Under the pieces are notes generated by a model that was not told where the DNA came from, ran no database searches, and was given only the letters and a program-made list of their open reading frames with translations. Shown here in pieces: positions 23,833-36,967 of a stretch of 64,000 bases of DNA (the first letter of the stretch is position 1; each line of letters begins with the position of its first letter). This DNA is from Misgurnus anguillicaudatus (Eukaryota > Chordata > Actinopteri > Cypriniformes > Cobitidae). Made by a program: the position numbers and the translations under genes. The stretch lies in contig NC_073339.2 in assembly GCF_027580225.2 (NCBI RefSeq), forward strand, positions 41,158,501 through 41,222,500. The letters are read 5' to 3'.

Positions 23833-26598
23833 TGTCACAAGCCAGGGGCTGGCTGCTAGTGGTTAAGCCACGCCCCTTCTCAATCTCCTCCTCGAGGAGG
23901 TCCCCAAAACCAACCCATTGACCAAACAACAACGAGGAACATGTAAGTATAAAAATATTCTTTTTTTATTTAAATATTTAAAATGTACTGGGAATTGGGA
24001 AAAGGGAAAATTAAAACTAATGTCCGGCTCTGCCCTCCAGGGGAGCCACGAGCTAGTGAGTGACGGGGGGGTGGGGATAACGTCGGGGAACGGGCTCCCG
24101 CCTCTGGTTCCCTCTGCCCGTGGCGCGCTCCTTTTCCTTCCTGGAGGCAGAAATAAATCAAAGTCAGGGTTGGTGTAGACTCGTTCGTATCCGTGTACCT
24201 GTAGCTAGCTCGAGGCGGTTCGCCGCCTGTCTCACACAGCTCCTCGCTGGTCGACTCGCTCTCCTTCCCTGTTCTCTCTTTCTCCACAGATGACTGCTGG
24301 GACACAAAGGCACAATGAATCGGTCTCCAATGGTTCTCTCACCTCTGCGCTGACTACAGCGTTCGGTAGGTAAGGCTCTCTTCCCAGCTCGGTATCTCAG
24401 TGCTCACGCTGGTTCTCTCTCTCTCTCCACAGATGACTGCTGGGACACAAAGGCACAATGAATCGGTCTCCAATGGTTCTCTCACCTCTGCGCTGACTAC
24501 AGCGTTCGGCAGGTAATGCTCTCCTCACAGCTTGGTATCTCAGTGCTCACGCTGGTTCTCTCTCTCTCTCCACAGATGACTGCTGGGACACAAGGACCCA
24601 ATGAATCGGTCTCCAATGGTTCTCTCACCTCCGTGCTGACTACAGCGTTCGGTAGGTAATGCTCTCCTCACAGCTCGGTATCTCAGTGCTCACGCTGGTT
24701 CTCTCTCTCTCTCCACAGATGACTGCTGGGACACAAGGGCACAATGAATCGGTCTCCAATGGTTCTCTCACCTCTGTGCTGACTACAGCGTTCGGTAGGT
24801 AATGCTCTCTTCACAGCTCGGTATCTCAGTGCTCACGCTGGTTCTCTCTCTCTCTCCACAGATGACTACTGGGACACAAGGGCACAATGAATCGGTCTCC
24901 AATGGTTCTCTCTCTCCACAGATGGCTGCTAGCTACCACTTCGAGGTAGGTACGGCTCTCTGCACAGCTCTCACGGCACACTCCTCTTCCGTGTTGAGTT
25001 GGCAGGTTTTTAACAGGTTATGCTTAATGTAACAGGGTGGCGGACTTACGATGGCTGGCTACGTGATGCGTCAACTGGACAGTGGTTTTTCCTAGGTGGC
25101 GCCGGGGGCCGAAACCCTCTCGGCGAGCTCGTTGGTCCACAGAGGGGCGAGAACGTCACGCCGGCACACCGGGTCGAGCGCTGCCCTTTCCTCGAGACCC
25201 GTTGGTCGATCGAAAACTGGACCGGGGCGCCCTCTCGTTGAGACCTCGGGGCGGCGGATCTCCTTCGCCTCAAACTCTGCGATGATGAAAAGAGGACACA
25301 GGTAAGGTAGCAATAATACAGATAATACTCACGCACCGTCGATAGCACAGTTCTTCACCGCCACTCATAAACTCAAGTCCGCCGAGCGCCTAGCTGGGAA
25401 AATACTTCGAGATGCCAGTTCGTGGTTTTTAAGACTGAAACACACTCACAGCATAATCATGTACAGGTCTTACTCTAGGACCATAGTTCCTTTTTACCGT
25501 CTCTGAAGCGAGTGACTGGAGGCGGGGGCTACGTCGGACAAGACAACAGCAATCCCACTGCAAGACACAGCATTACACAGCACCACTTCAAGTGAAAATT
25601 TCTACATCCAAGACTCACCCACCACTCAGTGCACACAATAGACGCCCGTCTTCCTTTCCTTCGCTCCGGACGGAAATATGGAGATGTTAACTCGGCCTAG
25701 TGTTTGTATTTCGTCACTGGAGCTGTTTCACACAAAGGCCCTTCGGCTCACCCACCGCGCTGGCTCAGGGGTAGGGCCGTCCGCTCTCTTTTGGAAACAC
25801 TCAGAGATATATAGGTCAAATACATACACAATACTTCTGTAAGAAGATTCCGTTACTCACAACTGTTGTATTTTCTTTGTCCTAGATTGACTTCACGCTG
25901 TAATAGTTCCAAATGCGCAGACAGGGCGTTTTCCAGCCGCCAACACTATTCTTCCATAAACGTATACTCACAACGGTGCGTCTTTTCTCCCTTCGTTGCT
26001 TTCCTCCAAGGTCAGTATTTGTTTACTTCGTTTACTTCGTTTACCTTTAAGGTCTTCGGTATTTTCCTTCACGTAAATCTATAATCCAGAACGAGGGAGA
26101 GAGCAATACAGCAGTCCAAAATAGTGTACCAGGTGAGCCCAACTCAGCGCTACGGTCCACATCAACAACAGGAATAATCGACACGACTTCGGGGTGCTCC
26201 TTGTTTAAGATCCACGGCCTGCCTTCCTTTCACCTTCCTTGGCTCTGTCCTCTTTCCGCCCGCTTCAGCGATCGCCGGATCAACAGAGCCCTCGGGCTCT
26301 TCAAAAGGTGCGTGTCTTCATTTGCCTTTGGCAAAGGAGCTTCCCCCGTGTCAACTGCTTCACATGTACATCGCTCCGTGTCAATCGCTCCTTTCTGTGT
26401 TCCAGCAGAGCTATTTTAAGTGCTTCACTGTCCCCCAGCCTCCAATCACATTTTGCTTCTCTAATTCGTTGCACCTGTGGTGAATTTGGCTCGTTCGTTG
26501 CCCTGGAAACCAGGAAGTAAACTGGTGCATTAAAAAAAAATGTCCGTGCGGAACCTCTCCTCTCCATTTTTGGTTCCGCCCGAAGTCACCCTGTGACA
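23833..26598 (-). repeat. 5' LTR (right copy)
   Basis: Near-identical to 20877-23643. Differences seen include GTGTTGAG for CTGTTGAG, TACGTGATG for TACGCGATG, and several in the last 60 bases. It should carry the promoter in the minus orientation; I could not place a convincing TATA box or start site. The primer-binding site lies just beyond its inner edge. Confidence 0.88.
24290..24945 (+). repeat. 143-bp tandem array in right LTR
   Basis: Same array as in the left LTR, with ACAG landmarks at 24286, 24429, 24572, 24715 and 24858 and the short unit at 24918. Unit number is the same in both LTRs, so the array predates this insertion. One unit differs (ACAAGGACCCAATG where the others have GGGCACAATG). 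Confidence 0.85.
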
Positions 26599-26602
26599 CA
26601 TG
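26599..26602. repeat. right target-site duplication CATG
   Basis: Matches CATG at 20873-20876 on the other side of the LTR element. Confidence 0.75.
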
Positions 26603-27053
26603 CTTGTCCCATAAGTGCTGTTTTCATCCTAATCCTACCCCTAAACCCAACATTTCATGGTATTTAGGCAGTAGCTGTATCCTGTCTGGCCAGAACCGCT
26701 GTTTTCATCCTAACCCTAAAGCCAACATCTTGCAGGATTCGGCTGTAGCTGTATCCACTCTAGCCAGAACCAGGAAGTCACGCTGCTTCCATGTTTGCAC
26801 TGGTTCTGGGCAGTTATTTTAGTCCAAGGGGCAACCTTTCGATCTCTATCATGAAGCCAACATGGAAGTGACTTAAACTGCAATTCATCGACTGGCCGCT
26901 AGAGACTGGCTCCAAAAGGGAGTCAAGCCTATTGATCCCCCATGTTAAAATGACCAACTTTATACCAGAAATCAAATTATAGCCTGTGTTTATAGCTTGG
27001 TACAAAAAGTATACAGCTAATTTTGCCCTTCATGACAACTGTGAGGGGGGTGA
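26603..27053. other. no gene seen; internally repeated text
   Basis: The phrase CTGTTTTCATCCTAA occurs at about 26620 and 26699 with similar following text (GTAGCTGTATCC twice), so a short imperfect duplication is present. No open frame resembles a known protein. Confidence 0.4.
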
Positions 27054-27061
27054 ATATTTTT

Positions 27062-28771
27062 CAGTGGTGGACGAATTACACAAATCGTGTACTTGAGTAA
27101 AAGTAAAGATACCCAGGGTAAAATATTACTCAAGTAAAAGTAGAAGTACCTGCTTAAAATTTTTACTTGAGTAAAAGTACAAAAGTATCTGCCTCAAAAT
27201 GTACTTAAGTACAAAAGTACTGTGATTTATTATGGCCGTATCATTTTTGTCACAAAACTCAAATTATGTGAAATAACTCTCTTGGCTAACCAATCAATTA
27301 ATAGAAGGACGTTAATAAATCAGACACTGATGTCTATTAAAATTATCATAAGCCTAAAACCTTAAAAACAAAAAATTTCCTTTAGCATCAAATGAAATAA
27401 CAGGATTTGAAAGCAGTAAGTCTCATTTCAAGATTTATTTGTTAAATAATTTAACAGTTTAAGTGGTGGTTTCCCAGACAGGGATCAGACCAGTCCTAGA
27501 CTAAAATAAATGTAAGAGCTGTCCAAACTGAAAACAACTTGCACTGACATATCTTAAAATACATCAGTACCCTTTGTTTTGCCTCAAAATGCACGCCAGT
27601 AATGTTTTCAGTAAGGCATGATTGTTAAAACTAGTTATATTTCCTAATTAAACTAAGGCCTAGTCCTGGTTTAAGCTAATCACGGTCTGGGAAACCGCCC
27701 CTAAGTGTAATAAAAACTTGACTTAAGCACAGGTTCACAATAGTTTTCAAAACATTAAATACATAACGTTATCTAGAAATCAGTCTCCCTTTCTTTGACA
27801 AATAAAACAAGCCTTACAGAATATAATTTCAGAAACGTTTCATATGTATATTGTAATACATAATTAAATGTATTGATATATTTTGGAAGCAAAACTTTTG
27901 AAAATATTAATAACAATCTCAGTTGATAGGGAGCACTCCAATCCACCTGCCTGTTTAAGCATCAAAGTCAAAATGTCATTTATATTTTACAACAGTGTTG
28001 ATAGTGATTAATTGTCATTTCAAAATAACAGAGCACTGAGCTTTAAATACAATGAACTTAAGTGAAACAGCTAACTACATGGCTAAAAATAGCTAGTTCA
28101 TTCATGATAACGTCGTATATATTTTAGCAACACAATTAACAGTTTTCTGCAAGCTACTGTTAAGATTGCTCATTTAAAAATATAACCAGAATAAAAATGG
28201 CTTACCTTTACGCGTTTCCTTAGATTTGAAAGAGTATCCTTTTAAAACAAAATAGCACAGTTTCAAGGCAGGCAGAGAAGACACGAAGGACTCGTTCTTT
28301 TATTCAAGGACTTAAAAAAAACTCGCGTAAATAAGGCCATTGTTGTTGTGACGGGTCAGTTATCTCCTCCGTTGTTTTTGAATGCAGTTTCATTCTCCAA
28401 ACGATGCATTGGCTGGCTGCTGCACTCGCGTGACTCGCGTAGCTTGCGTGAAACAGCGCGGCAACCAAAACAAGTTCAAACGAAGCGCATGCTGTACCCT
28501 GATTGGTGGTTTGACGCATCACGTGTACATCTTAGTTTTTTTGTGCAGGTTTAGTTTGCCCAGTTACGTTTTTTATCCACTGATAAATAAAAAGGAACGA
28601 CCGATTTTTTTAAATGTAGTGGAGTAAAAAGTAAGATATTTGACTTTAAAATGTAGTAAAGTAAAAGTAAAAGTCTCCCAAAATAAAAGTACTTGAGTAA
28701 AGTACAGATACGCGAAAAAACTACTTAAGTACAGTAACGAATTACATTTACTTCGTTACTGTCCACCACTG
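27062..28771. mobile_element. hAT-type foldback element, 1.7 kb, 8-bp target duplication
   Basis: Ends CAGTGGTGGAC and GTCCACCACTG are inverted repeats, and identical 8-mers ATATTTTT flank it (27054-27061 and 28772-28779). The arms are long and consist of ACTTGAGTAAAAGTA-like words, and their inverted forms reappear at about 28690-28745. No transposase frame is left. A second short element is inserted at 27466-27701. Confidence 0.88.
27466..27701. mobile_element. 236-bp element nested in the hAT element
   Basis: Inverted ends GTGGTTTCCCAGAC and GTCTGGGAAACCGCC are flanked by the same six bases, TAAGTG, at 27460-27465 and 27702-27707. The body (CCAGTCCTAGACTAAAAT ... AAGGCCTAGTCCTGG) matches the partial copy at 6955-7135. 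It inserted after the hAT element was in place. Confidence 0.75.
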
Positions 28772-28779
28772 ATATTTTT

Positions 28780-31436
28780 GTAACTCATCCGTTTACATTT
28801 TATTAAGCCTTAAAGTTCTGCATAATTAAGGGCGTGGCCACTTGAGTGACGGGTGAACTGCCATTGCTAATTGCTGTCACTACCATCGAGATAGGCGAGC
28901 GTCGTTTCAGCAAACAGCCACTTCAGCATCACCCCTGTCCTGCCTCTTTACCCATTTTCGGTTATCCGCGAGTGATGCGCGGTGACTCGATGCCAAGATG
29001 GCGATGTCAGGCCACGCCAACTATTGACTTTAAAAAAGCTCTTCATGGGTGACGTCACGGGCACTATGTCCATATTTTTTACAGTCTTAGTCATGCAAGA
29101 CATCTGCTTGATTGGGCAAAGACAGATATCATTAAATCTTGTGCTAAAATAACAATTGAAAAAAGTCTGACTGACAATGAAACTGAACATCAACTGTGCC
29201 AGAACTTTTGTTTCTTAAGCTAAAATTTATCAAAAAAACACCTTTTATTGAGCTTGTTTCAGCTTCAGCGCATGCACGTGACTGTACAAAGCCCCTCCTC
29301 CAGAAAATCAGTCTTTATTGATTGATGATTGGTTCTTTTTAACTGGAAGGCGGTACTTCCATCACATTATCCCTTATTGCATTGCTTGTTGTTACATCTA
29401 ATATCTTTGTTTTTACTTTATGAGCATGTCATCAAATAACAGTTCATTCTTTGTACGTTTTAAATTCCTGGTACATAATGTTTTTATAGTATAATTAGAG
29501 TAATATCATTACTGTTAAATAGTTTAGACTTGCAAATCTAATCTAACTTGCAAATCTAAAATTAGTTGAAACATTGTACTGTTTCCATTATTAATTTATC
29601 TTATTAATACCCAACCAAAAGTACTATGGTAAACATACTGGAAAGTCAGTAAAATACCTTACATAATCCAGAGATTAGTATGTAGGCTAATGGGTTTGAG
29701 AAACAATGATAACACTGAATACTGTATGTGTCTAAAACTTTATGTACCTTTTTTTATAAATACATTAATGTGCATTTAAGGACGTGAAAGCTTGTAGGTG
29801 TGGGAATTTGTGTCCGTCTTACATAAATATATAATTACATGTCAAAGTCTGTGTGTTCATGTATGTGTAGGAGCAGAGTCCATCATAAATATGTGAATAT
29901 GTGTCTAAAATAAGTGTGCATAGTATTATGAATAATGTAGTTAGAGGGTGTCCGACTGAATAAATATCATTCTGTTAACGGTTCATGCAATGGATGTGCG
30001 TGTGCTTGTTAAAGCAATGCTCGGTCTGTTTATTAAAATACATCCAGAAAATATGGAAATTTGTATGCAGTATTACAAAACAGAGTAAAAGTATAAGCTA
30101 AAGTGTTATATAGTGTGAGCACACTTGAGCAATAGCAGGAACCTGCAGGATCTCTTAAACCTAAATTAAATAAATCATAATTTCTAATCTAATGACATCA
30201 GGACTTCAGTCTCCTCATGAAGAGTTCAAGATGTACCAAGAAAGGTCACACTATAGGGGTGTCACGATTCTCCAAATCCTCGATTTGATTACATTTTCGA
30301 TTCTAGGCTCACGATTCGATTCTCGATACTTTTTTAAAGCACAAAAAATACTATGCCATTTTTAGACTAGACTAAAATATAATATCTGACTTTGAACCCA
30401 GAGAATTAATGAGATTTACTTCATTAATTTCATTAGAAATGTTTGAGTACATATTTAAAATGTAAATCTTTGATCTTTCACTTTTTAGACCCTGTTGAGA
30501 TCGCCAAATCTTTGGATTTGACATTACTGTTGGAGGTTGGAGAAAAAAATCCAGTGTTTAGACTTTTTGGGCAAGTCAACATATGAATGGCCTACTTACG
30601 GTTGTCTCTACATCCCATACGAACAGTAAGGCATTTTCTCTCCACTAAAACCACTTGCTTTCAAGGAGAAACCAATAAGATTTCTTTGTGATATTTCGTT
30701 TTCACAGGAAACAAACAGTACTGATCTAAGAAAACCCCACTTTTATCTCTCCTAAGTCCACAGTCAATAAAATCTTAAAACAGGGTTTTACCTTTTATAA
30801 CACAAGTTTGACACTCGAAATCCAGTTTTATACCGTATGTTGCGCTGGACTGGTATTGTTCATTGTTCGTGTGAAATCCCGCTCCATTTCCAGTGACAGA
30901 AAAAGCCTCCATCAAGTTCTCCCACGCATACGTTTTTCCCTTCCAAATGTCTCCGAAACCCCACAGTAATCTCAAACTCTAATATATGTTTAATGATTTA
31001 GCGCGACTGAGACAACCTCTAACTTTAGTACAGTAATTGCCCACTGCCAATTAAAGAAGTACAGGCTTCCCAAGGGTCTGATTCCTCACTCGGGTTGTGC
31101 TCATCGCGTCTCTCAATGGGAATCAATCCTCCCACAGGTCGCTTAAAGGTACCCTGCAGCATTCTCCGAGGGTTTCTGGCCCAGCGTTCTGTGAAGTTGC
31201 TCTCTGACAAGATCCATTTGAAGATGCATCGCAGTAGGAAGAAATTTAATAATGCATGCAGTGGAATTGTTGGAAACATCCGCGTAAGCTGTTGTAAAGG
31301 GCCAGACGTCCGACTGAGGTGACCCCACAAAATTTCATTTAAGGTCATTCTGAACAAACATTTTGTGAAAGTATAACTTTGATATCTTTAAGTAAGGTCA
31401 TGCTTTGATGCTTCTAATCTTAGGGTCCACTAACTG
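28780..31436. other. intergenic sequence, no gene seen
   Basis: AT-rich. At 30256-30340 the text GGGGTGTCACGATTCTCC with repeated CGATT words is typical of one end of a fish hAT-like element, but I find no partner end. The frame at 31025-31357 on the minus strand (110 residues) is not recognised. Confidence 0.4.
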
Positions 31437-31936
31437 TGCGTTCACACCAGACGCGGAAGAGGCGACAAAAACGCGCTTTTCAAGCGTAGTTGGACGCTTG
31501 AACATTTTGAGTTTATTCACTTAATTTTTGCGCATGAAATTCTAGTCATTTGAGACATTTATGCATAAATTTGCGTCATGGGAGGGGCTTATATAGCTCA
31601 AATTGACTATTTACCAGATTGTTCGACCTCCTCTCTCACTTTCTTCCAAGATCCTTTTAATTCCTGTAAAAGTACGAAGATGTGTCATGTAGCGATGATG
31701 ATTGTCCGCCATTGTTGTTTTGTTTTTCTGCCTCCGCTTGCTTTCTGTAATCATGTCACTGCTACAGCAAGCTCCTGATTGGTTAACACGAGGCAAAAAT
31801 CCACCAAAGATCAATTTTCAACTCAATTCACACAGAATGTGCCTTCCACGCCGTAGGATGCCGATTCGCGTCTTTGCATTGACTAAAAATGTAAATCACT
31901 CGCGCTTGCTGTCTCTTCCGCATCTGGTGTGAACCC
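31437..31936. mobile_element. 500-bp element with TGCGTTCACACCAG ends
   Basis: TGCGTTCACACCAGACGCGG at the left and CATCTGGTGTGAACCCA at the right form imperfect inverted repeats. The inner GCTCCTGATTGGTTAACACG text recurs inverted at about 56670-56700 next to another GCGTTTACACCAG end, so at least two members of the family are in the window. Confidence 0.65.
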
Positions 31937-32374
31937 ACCATTACACTACGCATACTGTATAGGCTGCAGTGTAGTCCATTTTTTATCTATATGCGAGGGT
32001 CTACATACAGTACGCGCACCGCCACATTTTTTAAATTTCACGCACACAATTCGCCTACAGGAGAATGTAGTATGTAGCCCAGGATGTGCAATGCACATGC
32101 GTTGAACGTCTGTTTACACCTTCAAGTCAAATAAACTATACTTTGCAAGGCTGTGTGTTTGACCATGTGCGTTCGTTCGCGTAGACGTAAAAAACAGACT
32201 ATACTCCGAGTTTATCGCACCCGGGTACATCTGACCCCCAAAGTATGGTTCATTAGGATAGTGAGATCGCACCATACCAGGGTGCGGTATGCAATCGCTC
32301 TCGTGTTGCTTGAATGTCATCTGCAAATCAATCTGCGCAATGTGCATGATTACAAACACACCTAATACGCCATT

Positions 32375-32895
32375 AAAGAGCACCAATGGTCCAATTCACG
32401 ATTTTACATTTCCTTTGGTGTGTAAATGTGTATTAGTACATGGTAACGATATGCAAAAGGTACAAACCAAAAGTAAACGATGACGCGAGTTATCGTCTCC
32501 AACGTAAATATCTTTTGTTGGACTACAACAAACACACGGATTGTAGACAACAGTTTACTTCCTGGGATTGGTGATGTAGACAAGACATTATCATAATTCC
32601 TCCCGCTTCAAACTCGCAGCATGCTGTAAGTTAACTCCTGTTAGCATTGCATTGTGAACGAATCTTTCAAACATAGTAAGGAGCGTCACATTTCCGGCTG
32701 ACGTCAGAGGTATTCAGGCCAATCAAAACGTACAGATTAGCTGGTTAATGAAGGACAGGCAGTATATCTGGAGCTACAAAAATGTACGGTATGTGGAAGA
32801 TAATGTGCTTTTTGAACCATAAACAACGCAGCCACATTGTATTATACCAAATACACAAAATAACATTGTTTTTTAGCAATGAAATAGGTGCTTTG
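32375..32895. repeat. dispersed 520-bp element, copy 1
   Basis: Reverse-complement match over its length to 40537-41078: shared words include GGACTACAACAAACACA-type text, GGTGATGTAGACAAGAC, ACGTCAGAGGTATTCAGGCC and ATTGTATTATACCAAATACA. The ends here are eroded relative to the other copy. Confidence 0.7.
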
Positions 32896-34244
32896 TAACT
32901 CATAGTTATGATGAACTGTATAGCACATATTTTCCAGTTTTCTTCAAAACAATCACATCTTTTAGTGTCGTAAGCGTACTTGGGTACGAATCATAAAGTG
33001 TAGTGTAAGTGCAGACCAGTGGGGTATACAATCCTATACAGATCTATACAATTAGATCTAGATTTCACAGACAAATTATATATTTATTAATCCCTTTGGG
33101 GCCAAAAGTATAAATTAGAAAGTACACATTAAAATACACGAAAACTTGAAAACCACACGGCCATAACACTGGAAATTTAATGTGTGTTCTCATTTTCAGC
33201 CTTATGTCAGGTTGTCCTACATAAGTGTGCGTGTGTGTGTTTGGGTCAGACCAACCGGAAACGTTGGTCCATCTGTTTATAAAATGTCTTCTCTACACAA
33301 TTAGATCTAATAGAGACTGTCTGCAAGAGAAGTTCTAAGTGCCGACCTCGGCTGTGCCCTATTAAAGCCTGCTTAAACACACACACACACACTACCACCA
33401 CCAGAAGTAATTAGCTGTGACCAATGCTTCACACTAGTCAAATTACTGATAGACCTTTATTTCTTCCCGTGCTCCAGGACGGGATTCACTCATCATAGGT
33501 AAGTCTGAATAAATGAACTAAAAGTGAACTCAGGGGTTATATATCTATCCTCCGGAGAACAATTAGTGAGACTTTTATGGTATTTTAAGTAGAAATCATA
33601 AGATATTTGAGAATTAAGTTATCTGGTTCAAATCCGCTTGCTTGATCGTTTCCAAATTACAACATTTTGGAAAGTTAGAAAGTCACTTTATTGTTGAGAA
33701 AGGGTTCTCCTATAGCAGGGTTCCTCAAATCTTACCCTGGAGGTCCAGAGCACTACAGAGTTTAGCTCCAACCCTAATCAAACTTACCCACCTGTGATTT
33801 CCTAGTGATCATGAAGGCCTTGGCTGCGTCCGAAACCGAATACTGTACAGTAGGTACTGAATGAGATACTTGCCGTTAGAACAGTAGGTACTGTATAGTA
33901 TGAATCCTGGTAGAGATTCGGACGTACTACATCCGCCATGTTGCTACATCACGTGACATATGTCGTCGTCATGTCATTCCAGCGCAAATTCAGCCTACAC
34001 TTCGTCTTCTTCGTTGGATAACTCGTCTCCCGGGGCATCATGGGATAGTGAAAGGCCCACCTCTCTTTGCATTCGATTGGACAATGGAAAAAAATGCGAA
34101 TGATGTTGGCCGCTTTTCCGCTCAGAACACTCGCGAGGCTTTTGGCGCGGATAAACAGCACGCATAATGCTAACTGCCCATAAAAAATCGTTCAAAAAAG
34201 GCGCCTGCCACTGCCATAAACACGTTCTGTGTGATCCGCACCGC
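32896..34244. other. no gene seen; fragments of dispersed repeats
   Basis: GGGTTCCTCAAATCTTACCC (about 33719) and GGCTGCGTCCGAAACCGAAT (about 33822) are familiar starts of fish DNA elements but lack clear right ends. Short CA and GT runs are present near 33230 and 33380. Confidence 0.4.
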
Positions 34245-34458
34245 AATAAAGGTGCTACACGATGCCGTAGAAAAACCGATTTTGGCTAAATGGTCCCACA
34301 TCAAATCTTTAACATCTGAAGAACCTTTTTGTTTCACAAAAGGTGCTTTGTGGTGGTGCTAAAGGTTTTTTAGATTATACAAAGTTAAGAAAGAAACAGT
34401 TCTGTAAAGGGTCCTTTGAGGAACCAAAAATGGTTATTCGCTGTGAAGCACCTTTATT
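34245..34458. mobile_element. 214-bp element with AATAAAGGTGC ends
   Basis: AATAAAGGTGC at the left and GCACCTTTATT at the right are inverted repeats. The interior has GAAGAACC and GGTTCTT-like words, a well-known layout of a short foldback repeat in fish. Non-coding. Confidence 0.65.
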
Positions 34459-36561
34459 ATTTTTAAGAGTGTAGAGTGCCCTGGTGGGGATTCAGGATCG
34501 AGTCTGGCCTGTTTTGTGCTCTCAAGCTAAATACATAAATATATTAAACATGGAACGCTTGTAGAAAAGCTGTCAGTCATCCCACAACCGCTTCTTCCCA
34601 TGTAACCAAATACTTTTTTCATCTGCCATGTACCTCGCCTGTGTTGTCGGGATGTCAAGATGACATCATCACCGCAGCCCACACTGAAGTCAACGCTCAG
34701 GAGATGCATATTAAATCTTAAGATATCACATTAAAAAATAAATGTATAACGCTCGTCATGAATTAAACATGTTGGGGGGCACCTGCGTAAAACTCCAGAC
34801 ATTTCCACGCTCTCATCACCTCCCTCAACATCTTTTCTTTCTTTTATGAGAGAGAAAAACAAGGCTTTGGCATCCGCTGATGGATACATTGCCCGATTTT
34901 GCACACCAAATAGCAACAAGAATTTTTGCTTACTTATCCCCACAAGGCATGAGGAAAAAAGCCATAACAAGTAAGAGTAATGAAGTGTGAGATGAAATCT
35001 TTATATCTTTATACAGTAGCAGAAAAAACTGTTTCTCTTGATCCAATAAAGTTATCTGTTTGCACGTTGCAGGCTTACCTATCAAACACACACATCCGCT
35101 TGTGCATGCTTGCATCCGTATGCCTATACCATTCCACAATGCATTAGTCTTTTGTATTGAAATGAAATTTCATCACGTTCCGCATGACGGCATGTCTAAT
35201 GGTGCTATATTTAACCTAAACATTTTGACTTCTTCCTCCAACTGGGAACTCACCTAAAATAACGCTCATTTGCATGCGCATTTGCATAAATAGTTCCCAT
35301 TTGGTATGTTTTTTAAGGCATAATTAGAGTCATAACTTTGCTTTATTCTGCAGTTTCCTTCCCAAGTGACTTTATGAATGAACATGGACTGTCATTCTCC
35401 TGGTGCACAACAGTCTACACACACATAGTACTTTTAGAGGAGGGCATTGAAAACATAAACAAATAAATAAATACTTGTAAGAACATGAGAGTCTATTCTG
35501 ATTGACTCATATAATCCAATGCGCTGTACTTTGATTCATCACATAAAGTGACGTGGGATTTTGGTTACACGCATTTTGGAGCCTGAATGGAAAGTCGCAC
35601 GCACACATGCACAAGACCACAATTTAAGCAGAACCCTTACGCAGAACCCATGCACTGTGTTCCACGTGTGTGATGGTCTTCCTCTCATTCTCTCTCTCAT
35701 CCTCTCTTCCTCTTCTGCCTCCAACTATCTCCTCTTTATTTTTAGTATTGGCGAGTAGGCGTCGCGCCCTTATGAATTTTCATGGTTTCTTCTCTGTGTA
35801 GGCAGAGCGCGCTCTTCTGGCAAAAGCTCAGAAATACTCGCGCGCAAACGCGTGCGCGCGTATACGCGCTCTATTCATTCGCACCGCAGCCTAGATCACT
35901 CATCATGATCATCAACTCTTATTTGGCACAAACACACACATACACCCACACGAGTTACAGTACACAACTAACCCTACATGAACGTTCGGTGTCTCACAGT
36001 GAATTAAGCCAATGAGAAATGATTTCTATTTAAATATGGATAGATCTGGTGCTGCGCGTCCTAATTCGCCTACTTATACTATGCGTTAAAAGTACGCAAT
36101 GGACGCGAACTTTGTTGCGTAGACGCACACTGATTGTTAAAATATACAAAGCAAAATACAACTCCATACATTTCAGTGTTTTATTTCTCCTATGTAGTGT
36201 TTAGTATATATTTTCATTTATTAATTCAGTAAGACATCATTTATTTCACTTTTATTAATTCAGTGAAGCATCACTAAAATTAATTAAATACAATATTTTT
36301 GTAATAAAATATCTAAAAACCACTTGCACAGTGTGGTATATTTATTAAATTCCAGAGAAATTCCTATTTTAAATAATGTCTCGTCCCTTGTCTCCCTTAA
36401 TTGTCACCCTTTTAGTGAGTTAACATCTGCGCTATCCTCAGTTTCTGGTTGTAGAAACTATGGCAACATGATTGGACAAATGCGGTAGTGGTGGTTATAC
36501 AGCATCTAACAAGCAGCTGTTGTGCCTTGCAGCTAATTCATTACGATGGCATGAAATAATG
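34459..36561. other. intergenic sequence, no gene seen
   Basis: No element ends and no recognisable protein. A CpG-bearing patch at about 35750-35890 with alternating CGCG-type text is the only compositional feature. Confidence 0.35.
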
Positions 36562-36967
36562 TAAAGGGATAGTTCACCCCAAAATGATAATGTTTTATCA
36601 GAAATCACTTAACTCTGTGTCATTCTAAACCACCAAGTGCGCCGATTGGCTTCAGAACACATTTTTAGATATTTTTGATGAAAATCGGGAGGCTGTCCCA
36701 TCGACTTCAGTTAGTTTCCAGAAAAGTTCTCCAGAAAAAAAGGTCCATGTTCCATCAGTCGTTCAATAATAATATTATGAAGTGACGAGAACACTTTTGT
36801 GAAAACAAAACAAATTATTTTATTCAACAATTTGTTTAGAGCGTGTTCACGACCAGACTACGGTGCATGCTGCTGACGTCACCTGCTAATGTAGTTGCCA
36901 ATGTTTTTCGTTTTTTCATTTTTTTAAAGCTTTGCGCAAACATTGTAAACAGTACTCAAACAGCCTG

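Larger units (their letters stand above)
20877..26598 (-). mobile_element. non-autonomous LTR retrotransposon: 2.77-kb LTRs, 189-bp interior
   Basis: Two direct repeats of 2767 and 2766 bases, differing at only about two dozen positions that I could spot, flank 189 bases. Each repeat starts TGTCACA and ends TGTGACA, and the whole is bracketed by CATG. The interior has a primer-binding site and a polypurine tract in the right places only when read on the minus strand, so the right copy is the 5' LTR. There is no gag, protease, reverse transcriptase or integrase, and no space for one; replication would need proteins from a related element. LTRs are identical at insertion, so about 1% divergence indicates a fairly recent event. 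The alternative, a plain tandem duplication, does not explain the PBS, PPT, inverted ends and target duplication. Confidence 0.9.

Noticed and set aside
20877..26598. A simple tandem segmental duplication of about 2955 bases
   Set aside because: It does not explain the inverted TGTCACA/TGTGACA ends, the CATG duplication, the tRNA-Ser complement or the polypurine tract at the two inner borders.
20877..26598. A plus-strand orientation for the LTR element
   Set aside because: On the plus strand there is no TGG-type primer site after the left LTR and no purine tract before the right one; both are present in the minus orientation.
31025..31357. A 110-codon minus-strand frame as a gene
   Set aside because: No family resemblance, no splice or start context of note, and it lies in transposon-rich sequence.
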